This document shows positions 35,801 to 47,750 of a DNA stretch of 64,000 nucleotides, in pieces. Positions within the stretch are counted from its first letter, which is position 1. Every line of letters begins with the position of its first letter. The DNA lies in NCBI GenBank assembly GCA_964035545.1, contig OZ037765.1:19524698-19588697 (forward strand), written 5' to 3'. This stretch comes from Bugula neritina (taxonomy: Eukaryota > Bryozoa > Gymnolaemata > Cheilostomatida > Bugulidae). The notes below the pieces were generated by a model. That model saw only the letters and a list, made by a program, of their open reading frames with translations. It did no database searches and had not been told where the DNA came from. The translations under genes were made by a program, and so were the position numbers.

Positions 35801-37714
35801 TCGTTGTACTAAGCAAGTTGTTTTGCTATAGTGATATTTCTGATATATTAATATTCAGAGTGGTTGTGCTGATTATTGTATAGTTCATATAATGTAAGAT
35901 ATCCCTAATACTATATATATATTAGAAGAAAATGCAGAAAGTATTTAATAATAACTCAACAGCATTCAAGCAACTATAATTTTTATTTTACTAGATTTAA
36001 ATGTATAGAAAAGATAAAAAAAACTGCAGAGTGTATCTAGTAATAAAATAACTAAACACACCAGTTTAATAACATGCATCTGATACAGTGTAGGGAGCTT
36101 TGGATAAACTCATTCTACTTCTACACTCTTTAATACTCCATGAACTATATACATGTGTGTAGTGTGGTGTGCATGGTGTTTGCAGTGCGCTCGCGTCTAT
36201 GTATATCATGATGAGCAATAATAATTATGACTACTCAAATATAAACGTTGATTGTTTTTACCATCAGGTTTAGTATATTAATGATTTCATTTTGCATGCA
36301 AATAACTATATACGTTTATACTTTGCAGAAAAGAAGAGAGACATAGAGGTAGATGTAGTTTCTGCAGCAGACATGTCTATTAGTTTGGCTCAAGGAGTGA
36401 GAACTCCTGCTCTTCCTACTTCGCTCAAACTTATGCAATCTGTTGAGGTTTCCAATGTTTGTTGGTCAGTCTTTAGACATGAGAATAACACTTATGTAGG
36501 ACTGAACGGTGGAATAGACAGAATGGATGAGAACTACAAAGTTACTCGGTCATTTTTTGCAGTCCATGATCATGTATTTAGTCACGCATCATATAAAAAT
36601 CGGCTGTATGCCCTAGTGCGTGTTGGTAGTTATTGTTGGAAGGTAATTGTGTACGACTTTAGTGGGAATCAGGTGACCAGTTGGTCATTTAGTGATGAAA
36701 GTGGGTATAGCAATACACTTGCTATAGTTGATGGTCAGATAGCGGTCTCTGATAAACAAAGAAAAAGACTCACAATCTACTCTCTTACTGGGAAGGTAAT
36801 TAAACACGTTCCCTGCTCTCTACTTGGTAACTGTTACGTAGTTATATGTCCAGCAGACAGACAGTGTGTAGTAGTTTCTGATTACAAATTCTCTCAAGTG
36901 TTTAAGTTAGACCTGACAACAGAGAAAGTCATCTGGACATGTAAGGATGTGACTAACCCAGAAGGCGTGGCCTTCTATAGAAGTAGATATATTCTTGTGA
37001 CTAATTGTTCCAGAAAAACTACTATCTGGATACTGGATGTAAAGACAGGTTAGTTGGTGTTTATTCTAGTATATTCTACTGATTTCTATGAAGTTACATT
37101 TAACACATGAGTTTGCATTTATTATAGTTGGGTTGCATACTTTCTCAATCTAAATTTCAAAAAAAAAATACTGTTTATTATGTTATCATATAATATAATA
37201 TAGCTATTCACTAGCCAAGAATACCATATTAAAAATTAAGAGATGTTTTTGTTATATATTATAATCCATTATAATCTTGTAGTTGTTGTATTCTGGCTAA
37301 GTGTCCACATCTGTTTTACTCATTATGTGAAAGGTTAATGCACTTATTTAGTTATTTTATTAGTCATGATTTTGAGTGCAATATTAGAATGTGCTTGATT
37401 GTAAAGCGGTCAGTTGTTATAGGGAGTGCAGTCAGTGCAGAATAAAACTTTTACTCTTTCACTTATATGTAATCCACCTTGTTACAGTCATCAGGTTGCT
37501 ACTGATACTCATAAAACAATATTTGATATTTGGGAAGGCAACATGTAGAATGAAAGCTGTTTTACTATATCCTGTTACAGGTACACAGCTGGCCAAGATA
37601 GAAAATCCTACTGCTAGAGTGAATAGTAATGTATTTGATCTCCATGTATATGGAGACACTCTGATTGTACCCAGATATGACGAGAAAAAAGTTCTGTTCT
37701 ACCAGCTGGCCTAG
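32876..37714 (+). CDS. TRIM/RBCC protein with NHL-like propeller end (RING-BB1-BB2-coiled coil)
   Basis: Probable E3 ubiquitin ligase of the TRIM class. Eight exons: 32876-33033, 33156-33312, 33424-33607, 33799-33980, 34064-34234, 35091-35199, 36329-37048, 37581-37714; 1,815 bases, 604 residues, phases consistent. RING C3HC4 uses C11, C14, C28, H30, C33, C36, C49 and C52. The first B-box is about 75-107 (CTVC, CTVC, FCGKH). The second is 134-170 (CSKH, CRLC, CVQC, final H170). A coiled coil follows (about 175-320). Residues 321-604 lack a B30.2/SPRY domain and instead show repeated hydrophobic beta-strand patterns (VYDFSGNQV, TIYSLTGKV, DVTNPEGVAFY) typical of NHL-like propellers as in TRIM2/3/56/71-type proteins. 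The exact orthologue is not assigned. Introns 5 and 6 hold a SINE and a hairpin MITE. AATAAA at 37754. Confidence 0.92.
34597..34849 (-). mobile_element. tRNA-derived SINE, copy 2 (TRIM-like intron 5)
   Basis: Same family as the 10.0, 38.5 and 45.1 kb copies: core GATGCTCTTCGTAACATCAC, box B in GGGGGTTCGAACCC. The tRNA-like head is expanded by four tandem copies of a 19-base unit (AACCCCTAGACCACTCTCT, about 34762-34823), which multiplies the box A segment. Confidence 0.82.
35291..35713. mobile_element. Hairpin MITE, copy 1 (TRIM-like intron 6)
   Basis: A 423-base near-perfect palindrome. The left arm starts GGGTCCTTTTACTTA and the right arm ends with its complement. GTAT flanks both sides (35287-35290, 35714-35717), an apparent 4-bp target duplication. 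The arms match over about 180 bases. The centre carries a small GGTTTTTTC-loop hairpin. No coding capacity. Two relatives are in ATAD2 introns. Confidence 0.85.
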
Positions 37715-37753
37715 ACAGGTATTACTCTGTTTTATAGCTAAGAGGAGTGTTTT

Positions 37754-37759
37754 AATAAA
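37754..37759 (+). terminator. Poly(A) signal of the TRIM-like gene
   Basis: AATAAA 39 bases after the TRIM-like stop codon. Confidence 0.6.
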
Positions 37760-37788
37760 TTTATTGTATGGATAAACATTGTAAAGTG

Positions 37789-37868
37789 CTTGTCGCTGCC
37801 CGGAATCAAACCACAAACCTCCAACTTGCAAGTGAGTGTGCTAACCATTACACTATGTAGTCTACTGG
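37789..37868 (-). repeat. tRNA-like sequence (pseudo-tRNA or SINE head)
   Basis: On the minus strand a box A-like TAGTGTAATGGTTAGCAC and a box B-like GGTTTGATTCC lie at tRNA spacing, with a TTGCAAG anticodon-loop-like element between. The would-be acceptor stem does not pair, so a functional tRNA is unlikely. It differs from the SINE family described here. Confidence 0.45.
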
Positions 37869-38519
37869 AGAATCTCAACACTGCATAAATATTTCATGCA
37901 CAGGTTAAACAGCATATAAATTTATTTTTGCGGCTGTTCACTTATTTTTTGTGTTCAGCTGTTACATGGAATCTTCAACAGACTGTAACTATTTCTATGT
38001 TGTTTGCACCCAATACAGTTACTGCATGTGATAGAGTATGGAGTTGTCAGATCAAATGATATCTGGTAATATATGATATAGTAACAGTATTTACCATTAC
38101 TGCGCCTATAGATATACATGTATATGCAGTACAAGATCATTACCTATCTGACTAGTTAATACACGTAGCTGTATATTTCAGGTGATGTGAGAATAAACCG
38201 CACCCTGTGTTCTTAACAAAAAGTTATGATTGCTTGAAACAAACATGGAACCCCCTGAATGCGCTCAAGACATGTATAAATATTGAAACTCTGTCTCACT
38301 TTTAATACCTCCAAGTTCTGAATAGACCATGGAATATCAACTTTGTTTGTGTTTATATCATTATATTTGTATTATTGTGTTACCATTTAGTTTGTAGTGA
38401 TATCACATAACACAACATTTTGTCATAAGTGTTATTTTAATTCTTGTTCTAGGAATAAAGTATTTATACACCGCCAATGAACATATATAAAACAATACAT
38501 AAACATACGAAACCTAATA

Positions 38520-38703
38520 AGACACATGTTGGTTTAAAGTCACCATCCATGTGAGAAACCCCTGCTGGACTTTTCACTATAATGGCACAGGAGCAATTAT
38601 GACTGGATGCCCTTCCTAAGATCACCAATATCCTTTATTGAAGATCGGATTACTGACCTCTTGTTTACTAAGACAGTGCTCTAACCCCTAGACCACATGC
38701 TCC
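38520..38703 (-). mobile_element. tRNA-derived SINE, copy 3
   Basis: Body AGTCACCATCCATGTGAGAA, core GACTGGATGCCCTTCCTAAG and head complement of CTAACCCCTAGACCACATGC match the family. Box B is degraded (AAGATCGGATTACTGACC), so this is an older copy. Confidence 0.75.
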
Positions 38704-39179
38704 TTAACCATGCTATGCCTAAATGGTATTTTATGAATTTGATCATAATACACTGTGGTATGTGTGCTGTGCATGCACTTCCCTTCACAAAGCCTAATTT
38801 GAAGATGATCTGGTTGCATGAGTAAGAGCAATGTAAACTTTAGATTTTACCTATTTCAATAGAAGCAATAAAGAATAGTTTTCAGACTAGTGTTAAAGTA
38901 CTGAGCACTCTACAAACTACAAAAAGACAAGCATTTAATGCAGCTCTGTAATAAATCACTTATTTTCTAAACAGAAAATGCCTCATAGAAAAGCTTTTGA
39001 ATGTTGTTTCAATTCAAGTACTTTTAAATTATCAAAACACAATCATATTTTGTATTAGATTAGATACTTTACAAATTGCACGATTATGCAGTTTCTGTGA
39101 GTATAATTGCTTGTGTAAATAGGACAAAATATTTCCTACAGTGCTAGTCTTATGCACATAGGTTATATATAAGTCATAC

Positions 39180-41205
39180 TATTTAAAAAATAGGTTATAA
39201 ATTTGAATTTTAATGCATTGCTAACTTCATTACACTCAACAATCAAAAACATAACTCCGACAACACAAAGTCACAAACTTGATTTGCATCAGCCAAGAGA
39301 GTTTATTGAGCAGAGATTCACTGAACTAATATTATCACTCATCATGTCTATCACTTCAACTACTGTGTACTCATTTACTGTGTTTGGTAAAGGAGAGAGA
39401 ATGTGGATTAAGAGAGTTTTACAGAATAAGTCAGCAGTGAGTAAAATGTTGTGTTTATCATCACGTCATGTCTGAATAAATAGATTTGAAATTTTCTAGT
39501 TATACTAACATAGAGACTGATCTACTAATTTATACAGCAAAGAACACTAGTTTCACATGTGACTTGATATTAAAACTTATAAAACGTTTTGGTAATTTAC
39601 AACAGGAAAAAAGATTAGAGATGGAGCAGGAGTTGAATGTTATACAGAAATTATACAATGGCTCAATCATATCAAAGTCACAGCTCACCAAGTTGATGGC
39701 AGTTATATTGACACAGGTAAACAGCTTATTTTAAAATTTGAAAAAAGCTTTTTTATAACATTCATGATGAAGGGTATACTGCAGTGGCTGGGGAAAGTAT
39801 ACCCCTCAATATCCCCTACTAAACACTTACAGTATATTATGGTGCAACTAATGTATCAAGGACTGTACTGCATCACTCTCTACGGTGACACCGCCGGAAC
39901 ATTATCTTAGCCAATCAGGATCAACCCCTCATATATAATCAGTGCTTTCCAGTGCCCACAGCAGTCTATATGGTAGTAGTTAAGTAGATAGGTTAACTTT
40001 GCGCAACAGTTACTGATTGTACTCTTTTCTCTTTTTACTTATATGTGGTTTTATTGTGCGTAATTGAAATACTAATACAGTTCTCTAGTTAAATATCAAC
40101 TGGTTCGGTTCTTCACATAACCTCACAGTGGATATGCAGTATAGTTACGGAGTACGGAATAATACCCACAAGAGTAGTGTATAAAACTACAACACTACGT
40201 TATATGTTTCTCAAACTAGCTGTAACATTGAGATATATATTTAGTAAAAAGAGTTGATTTTAAACAATTTGTCGATATTTGAATTAATTTTTACGAGATG
40301 TTTTAAATTACAATAAGAAATGCTGTTTTGTAACATAATAAGATATTGAATAATTATTTTATTAGTTCTATTTTATATTTACAGACGGTTAGAAAGTCAC
40401 TGTAGATTTTGTACACAGACTGAGTTGTGTGAAGAAAGGATGAAGTATGACTACTCCAAGTAAGATGAGATCAACACAATGCAGATGAAGTGTATGATGA
40501 GAGTCAACACAGTAATGAATGTTGTCAATTTTGGAAATATTGTTAATGTATTTAGTTATGAACAGTAATATTAGAGTACACTGTGACAGTGTCTAATATT
40601 TAAAAGAAGACATGCTGAATTTATATACGAGTATTGTGTTACAGAGTGCATAGGGTGTATATAGACTAGCTATTATACTGTTGCATTTAATGTTTTTGAA
40701 AAATTAATTAGCCATTACTGCTGAACTCAAGTGTGTTACTTTCTAGTGTCAAAAGCACTCATATGTTTATGGTTAGACACAATACAGTTATCTTATTGGT
40801 TTATAGGTTGGGTATTACAAATATATCATTATCCTCCACAACCTTATAAGTCATATATTGCTTTTTATTCAATGTCAAGCACAGTAACTATACAATATTG
40901 TTCAAAAATTATTTTACATTTTCAATTTATTGCACATTATGTTACAAAACATAGACAAGAAAACTTTGGTTATGTGAGAGCTTATAGAACTTATGCTATC
41001 GTATAATGTTGCTCTTACATGATAAACAGAGCAAGTTCAAGTATCTAAACTGAATTAACCATTAAAAGAATTCTTGGGCAGTAGTTAATATGGAGCATTA
41101 TATAGCAAATGCCTAAGGCTATAAAAAGCATAACTTCGAATAGTCTAGTTACTAATAAATGTACCATGCAAGTACAGTAGCAGGAATAGATATATCATAC
41201 AATTT
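39180..41205 (+). CDS. Unidentified three-exon gene tail, copy C, with duplicated flank
   Basis: Exons 39293-39436 (48 codons), 39606-39716 (37 codons; starts EKRLEMEQEL rather than DERIEMEQEL) and 40385-40405 (TVRKSL, TAG), all phase 0 with GT-AG borders. Exon 1 differs from copy A by one Lys-to-Arg change and one silent change. Flanking similarity to copy A continues through 40,440-40,600 (3' UTR-like) and to about 41,205. At the place matching copy A's AATAAA this copy reads AATATA. Upstream exons were not found; the preceding gene is the TRIM-like gene on the same strand. Unknown family. Confidence 0.5.
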
Positions 41206-41639
41206 AGTAGATTAGGTAATACCTATGATGGGTTGTAACAATGAAGGAAATGGTGTTTTCATAAAAAATTCTAAATAAAAGATTAAATATCTTCAACTTT
41301 GACCACTACAAATAATAACCTTTCCAGAGTGAGGGCCACTCTGTGCGGCAGTTTCAGTGTTCTTCGAATTATACTATTCTAAATATCTGACAATAATTAA
41401 ACAGCAAAATTCAAATGATATTTGAAGGCTACATACATGTATTATAATTAAGAAAGGCTCTGCTCTGCTCTGCCTGTATATAAATAAAAGATTTCACTAA
41501 CTATAATTTATATACATGTGCATATTAATATACATATATATTAATATTATTATACTGTATTTATATACATACATATCTTATGCATACAAAATGTCCTATG
41601 TCGGTGCTATGTAACGATTTTCACTTTAAATATTATATG

Positions 41640-42100
41640 ATTAAATTGTACAACCACCAGTGAGACACTTGGTACTGCTTGCCTTGGGAAATTCTGTCAA
41701 TGCAAGTTTTTGTCTCGTTTGCAGTCCTTAGTTGCTGGACTAAGTGCTTACCCCATTGTTTATTCTTTGTATATACTTCATCTGACGGAAGATTTTTTTC
41801 ATATACATACATGCATGATGACCTAAGAAGACTGGCCATCATGATAGTGTATCTATATACAACTGAAAAAGGGTCAGATAAAAGAAAATCATAATAAAAT
41901 TCTGTGACAATATCATGATTGAGATGCATGTTGCTGAGTGAGAAGAGGATTGCTCTGCAAGTCAATGAACTCCATCTGTACTGTAGTTGGAACAGTGCCA
42001 GGTTCAACAGAGGATGGATCAGAAAGTTTTGGCATTTATTGCACAGTCTCTTTAAATGAAGAAAATCTTCTATAATCAAAATCAGCTGAGAGATCAGACC
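41640..42100 (-). pseudogene. hAT transposase C-terminal remnant
   Basis: Two frames together resemble the end of hAT transposases of the GTF2I/ZBED-related type. An upstream frame has VPTTVQMEFIDLQSNPLL. After a frameshift the frame covering 41633-42079 gives MMASLLRSSCMYVYEK, LRTANETKTCIDRI and QYQVSHWW, the dimerisation-domain pattern. The serial frame change and the lack of the rest mark it as a relic. No TIRs were located. Confidence 0.7.
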
Positions 42101-42109
42101 GCATAATAT

Positions 42110-43190
42110 CTGAATTTATCTCATGCTCACAAGCATAACAGCATTTGAAGTAAGAATTGTTCTTCCTTGTACTTTTTGCTCCTACAACTTTGGTTGATTG
42201 TAGATGTTCATTATTGATATGTCCTCACTGATGTCGACAAAAAATACTAAATCTCAGATCCAACTCTAGCCTGTAAACTCATATGCATGCTCATGATGCT
42301 CCTGTTGCTTCACATAAGTTTGTTAATTTCATTTATAACAGATTGCAATAGTCTACATACAAATGTTTTTGGCACTACAAAGCGCTCTGACTTAACTTGA
42401 CTAATTACAGTAGTCCATGTTTAAAATCAAATTCCATCTTATCAAGCATAACTTTGAATTGGCGAAGGCTCAAAGCTTCCAATCATACATAAAGCTATAA
42501 TTACTACTGCAAGTTGCATTACACAATTCGTCTTTTATAGTGTCTGCCCGGGTGTACTATTGTCTATTAGAGACATATAAGAGAGGTTATTCCAGAGAGG
42601 TAATTTGAGCAACTAGTTCACTTTTTCCCACTCATTGCAGGAGCTCTATTTGTACACAAAATAAACATTTCTATCAATGACTGTATACTTTCAGCATATT
42701 GTTAGAGATATCTCTCTCAGCTGTGCTTTTATGCAAGTTACACATTGCTACAAAGAATGAATATTAGGAGAAAGATAGTCATGTTTCAATTCAAGAACTT
42801 TGTAATAATGTATTAAAAACGTACAATGTTTTTATTTTATTGTATTGCATATTTTGAAAACTATATATTAAGTATCGTGAGATGTAGTAAACAAGTTACT
42901 ATAGAAAATATGATTTACTAAGACACTTACGAATATATGTAGCTATTATCACAGAACCAGCCTGTGTGTAACTTTCATTGAAAAAAAATTAATCCTAAAT
43001 AATTTTTAATTACACGCAGCTATAAGCTAACCATGCATTTCTGGTTTCAGTATCCTATCTATACCCACTTCACCCTAATAGCTACTTTGACGAGTACTTT
43101 TGAAAGTTTCACAAAACCAAACCTCAAAAACTTTATTAGGCCTACTTTAAGTTTTGCCATACAAGTAGTTTCTAGAGCAAATGGAATATA
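42110..43190. other. Gene-free DNA between hAT remnant and copy D
   Basis: AT-rich sequence with no supported gene or repeat. Confidence 0.45.
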
Positions 43191-43197
43191 AAAAAAA

Positions 43198-44490
43198 GTG
43201 TACAATAGTTTAAATACATATATAACAGCATATTATAATTGTATTTACACAAATATCATAAATTCAAATCCTAATGCGTTGCTAACTTCATTACACTCAA
43301 CAATCAAAAACATAACTCCGACAACACAAAGTCACAAACTTGATTTGCATCAGCCAAGAGAGTTTATTGAGCAGATATTTACTGAACTAATATTATCACT
43401 CATCATGTCTATCATTTCAACTACTGTGTACTCATTTACTGTGTTTGGTAGAGGAGAAAGCATGTGGATTAGGAGAGTTTTACAGCATAAGTCAGCAGTG
43501 AGTAAAATGTTGTGTTTATCATCACGTCATGTGTAAATAAGCTGATTTGAATTTTTTTTAATAATCTACTAGTTCAAACTGTAAAGAACACTAATTTTCC
43601 ACATAAACTGATAATAAAACTCATAAAATATTCTGATAATTTATAACAGGATGAAAGAATAGAGATGGAGCAGGAGTTGAATGTCATACAGAAATTATAC
43701 AATAACTCAATCATATCAAAGTCTCAGCTCACCAAGTTGATGACAGTTATATTAACACAGGTAAACAGCTTATTTTGATTTAAAATATGTTTGTACAATA
43801 TTCATGATGAGCGATGTAATACGTTATATATACTGCATATATCTCAAACATCAACTTCATATGTATATATTATTTAGCAAAAGGAGAATCAATCCATGAG
43901 ACAAAATGCATTTGTATTTGAACTAATTTCAACCTAATGCTGTAAATTTTATTAAGAGATTAGGTGTTTCATCATACTATTTTATGAGATAATAAAACAA
44001 TATCATGATTCTGTTTTATAATTGCAGACTCTAAGAAAGTCATCTGAAGCATAGCGCACAGAGTTACAAGACGACAGATTGAGATGTGACAACTCCTTAT
44101 AATCAGTTGAGATCAACACAATGCAGATGAAGTGTATGAAGAGAACCAACACAGTAATGAATGTTGATAACTCTGTGAATACTGTTGATATAATTATTTA
44201 GTAATGCCATGGACAGTAGTATTAGAATTCTCTACTGGATTCATATCTAATATTTATGAGAAGACATGCATATTAAGCTTTATCATGTTGTGTTAGAGAG
44301 AATGCAGATAGCTACTCTACTATATTAATTGTTATTTATCGTAAAACTATTTTATATTACCAAAATGTTATTTATGTGCATTTATATTTAAAACAGATAC
44401 AGTTACTTTTCTTGGATAATCTGTTTTGTGTTACAAATAAACTGTTTTCTCACACATACTTATATAATAGTTTTCTATCAAGTGTCCAAC
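43198..44490 (+). CDS. Unidentified three-exon gene tail, copy D
   Basis: Exons 43354-43497 (48 codons), 43650-43760 (37 codons) and 44028-44054 (TLRKSSEA, TAG), phase 0, GT-AG borders. The reading frame of exon 1 stays open upstream to an ATG at 43198. Relative to copies A and C, exon 1 has about six amino-acid changes (for example T to I, R to S, N to H) and only about one silent change. AATAAA at 44436-44441 is in the same relative place as in copy A. Unknown family, no function claimed. Confidence 0.5.
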
Positions 44491-44494
44491 AATC

Positions 44495-45037
44495 ATGGTA
44501 TGAGATTGAAAGTATAGTTACTAATTTATGCATGCCTAACCTAAAGGTAGCCTAATTATGTTTAAGTTTACTACAGGCTATGACAACATCATGCTTGTTT
44601 TCAATATCTTTTTCAAGTTATTGCAGCAATTTTGCTATAGGGCTATCCATCAGCTAGCATTAAGCAAATATAGCACTTACTTGGCTTACAAAAATATTAC
44701 TTGGCTAATTGCAAATAATATATTTTTGACTAAATATTATAAAATTATGGTTACTGAAGTTAAAATATTTTTTATAAGTTTTGTAAAATGAACTACAAGT
44801 ATAAACCCTATCAATGTAGAGAAATGTGCATATAACTAATTAATTCTAGCTGCGGTATACAGAAATTAATTTTATACAAATCAACTTGATACAATTTTGT
44901 GCTGTATTAAAGTCTTATAATTTTTTCTTGAACTGCACTCCAAACCAATATAGCAGTTGGAAAGGTATAGTGTAGCATGCATCAATTAAAATTTGTTAAG
45001 ATTTTTGGATGTTGATCTGTATAACTGTAACAGTTAG
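44495..45037. other. Gene-free DNA
   Basis: AT-rich. The 77-codon frame 44558-44791 has no recognisable signature. Confidence 0.45.
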
Positions 45038-45053
45038 AGTTTAGTGCTTAATA

Positions 45054-45267
45054 ACTCACGCAATGTTTATAGTCGCTTTGCCTGTGAGAAACCCCTGATA
45101 GAAAGGGTTTTTGTTAAAGCGGGCTAAGGACTTATTTAAATGAAGCACAGAAGCAATTATGACTGGATGCTCTTCCTAACATCACCAATGGCCTTTGTCC
45201 GGGCTCGAACCCATGACCTTCGTGTTTCCTAGGCAAACGCTCTAACCCCTAGACCACGGCTGCTCCC
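45054..45267 (-). mobile_element. tRNA-derived SINE, copy 4, with perfect 16-bp TSD
   Basis: Best-preserved copy. Minus-strand head GGGAGCAGCCGTGGTCTAGG, box A-like TGGTCTAGGGGTTAGAGCG, box B GGGTTCGAGCC, core GGAAGAGCATCCAGTC, tail toward CATTGCGTGAGT. The 16-bp target duplication AGTTTAGTGCTTAATA is perfect (45038-45053 and 45268-45283), which fixes both ends and indicates LINE-mediated insertion. Confidence 0.93.
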
Positions 45268-45283
45268 AGTTTAGTGCTTAATA

Positions 45284-46370
45284 TTATACTTTATTTATTG
45301 CATATAATCTATATAATATTATAGCTACCCTGCAAGACTACTACTGTTTAGATGAGAAATATAATTTCTATAATATAGCCTATACATTTTTATAACAAAG
45401 TATATTAAATATGAATTAAAATATATTGTTGATCACCATATATTACTTCATGTCTGCCATTTATAATCCTGTTGCATTTAAGTTCAACAAATCTATTTTA
45501 TACCAGCACAAACAATTGATACACCAGGATATTGCAACATGGGTACCTTGTATGGGCCTACAATGTAAACTTTTCATACATAAAGTTGACAGTGTTTCTA
45601 CGTAGATCAGCTTGTATTTGTGGGGTGAAAATTATAACATCCCCATAAAATATTAGCATCTAATCGCCCTGCCATGACAGAACCACAACAATATTATTCT
45701 ATTGTATTTTCTATTTTGTTTGTGAATGATAGAATTAAATTACATGCATGTATAATTGTTGATATTTATGAAATATTAAAAACTGTTGTAAAAAGTACCA
45801 GCTAGTGTAATTTGTCATCTAACATACATACAAAATGGTTTCATGGATATCAATTATATGCTCTCGTAAACACTGTTATGAAATTTACTTTTTGATGCTC
45901 TTTTTTCCATTTCAGTTTTATAAAAGCCTGAGAATGACCCATTAGGTGACAATAATTCTGTATCATCCTCCTATACTAATTTCAATTATATGTATTCTTG
46001 AAAAGAATGGATTGTGGGGTATGCACAAGAGTTGCAAACCCGCAAAGCATATTATAGAATAGAGTTGTCTACTTTTTTAAATGTAGATTGGTTTCAAAAA
46101 TCCACATTATTTCGTGGATGGGCTTTGAGCAAGAGCACCAATATATTAGTCAAAAGAACAAAGTACAATGTTGTGAGGCTCTTGGTCTTGTATTAATGGC
46201 TTTACATTTTCTGAAGTCACTGACATTATTCGTTTATGTGAATCGATCAGAACAACCAGCACTTTTGCGCGCCACAGCAGTATACGCACAAGACCAATAA
46301 TAAGGCGCTTTTGAAATCGCGCCTTCTCAGATCTTCACTTTCTTCAACTTTTCAATTGTTATTAACATGA
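45284..46370. other. Gene-free DNA
   Basis: AT-rich. Frames 46014-46196 and 46088-46300 overlap each other and have no protein signature. Confidence 0.45.
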
Positions 46371-46399
46371 TGGAGTGAGGGCTTAGGCGAAATATCTAA

Positions 46400-47750
46400 C
46401 AGTAACTCCGCTATGCCAACAGTAATCTTTTATAATATATCAATTGGTAGTGAAAATATTCACATTGACTTCACATCAATGTCATTGGCTTCGCCTTTAG
46501 CCTTTACTTTGTGACTTTGTCATTTTGATTTTCATTTTGAGTTTGACCGTCACTCATTAATGATTAATGACAATGACATTATGATTATCAATCATGATGA
46601 TTATTCGTAATATAATAATAATTATAAAATTAAATATAATGATAATGATAATCAACTAATTCATCAACTAATACTAGTAAAAGTAATAGTAATACCTATT
46701 AAATACATTAAAAATAAATGATTAATCGTAATCAATTTGAATATCAGTATGACTGAGATGATCATCATTATGATTATGACTTATGAGCATCACTCTCAGT
46801 ATGACTATGAGATTGAGTATGAGTCGATAGTATGACTATCACTATGAGTATTACTATTACTATTAGTATTAGTATTACAATTACTTTAAAATTTTATATA
46901 AGGTTTAACATTATAATTATTGTCTGTAAATTTCAAAATCAACTTAAACTTCAGTAAACTTGATAACTCATAATCATTAGACATCAAACAATCTGAATTA
47001 GACTTGGTAGTTACACTTGCAGTAAAACTAAAAGTAAATGTAGTGAATCATCGTTATTCATTAGAAATACATAATTAGTCAATGTCGTTGCCAGCTAACA
47101 GGTATAAATAATAATAATAATAATAGTAATATGACCACCGTCAATGGGCCATAAACTTTTATTCAATGATTGGATGAATCATGAATGATTGATCTTGATT
47201 CATGGATAACATTCACCGTCTCTCTCACTTGATATCTTATAATTATGTTTTTCACATGATGTCATTCCAGATAGGCGCTTCCCAGTTGGACGCTTCCCAT
47301 ATGGACTTGGAGCTATTTATTTATTTTGGTACAATATATGTATTGTATATGGGGTTTGGGGTTAGCTCCATGTGGGAAACATAGTGTCTAACTGGTAAAC
47401 GTCTCTCTAGGATCAAACCATTCATATTGATGATCATTCATTTACACTCACTTTCAATTTGAAATTTTGATTTTCATTGCAAATTATCACTACAGGTTCT
47501 CATTTATTTTCAATAGTTTATATTAAATGTAATAGTAATAGTAGTAATTTATTCATAACTATAAGTCTCATGATAAATTTTGATTAGGCATTGCCATTAA
47601 AATAATTAGACTTAGTTATTAAGTTTTAGATTTTTTTCAATAGAATTTTAATTTGTCACACTGTATGAGTATCAATATAAGTATGACTATGACTATGACA
47701 TAGACTTAAGGTTAATAACTGAGTAATACCTCAAATAAAAAAATATATTT
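46400..47750. repeat. Period-six and short-period arrays
   Basis: AATGACAATGACATT, TATGACTATGAG, AGTATTAGTATT and AATAATAATAATA variants, in the same style as the 6.6-8.5 and 25.7-26.1 kb tracts. An imperfect inverted pair lies at about 47,271-47,405 (GCGCTTCCCAGTTGGACGC against GTCTAACTGGTAAACGTC). Confidence 0.6.

Noticed and set aside
37789-37868. Functional tRNA gene
   Set aside because: Box A and B look right but the acceptor stem does not pair and the anticodon stem is imperfect.
41633-42079. Novel 148-residue minus-strand gene
   Set aside because: Its C-terminal pattern matches hAT transposases and the preceding part continues in another frame, so it is a transposon relic.
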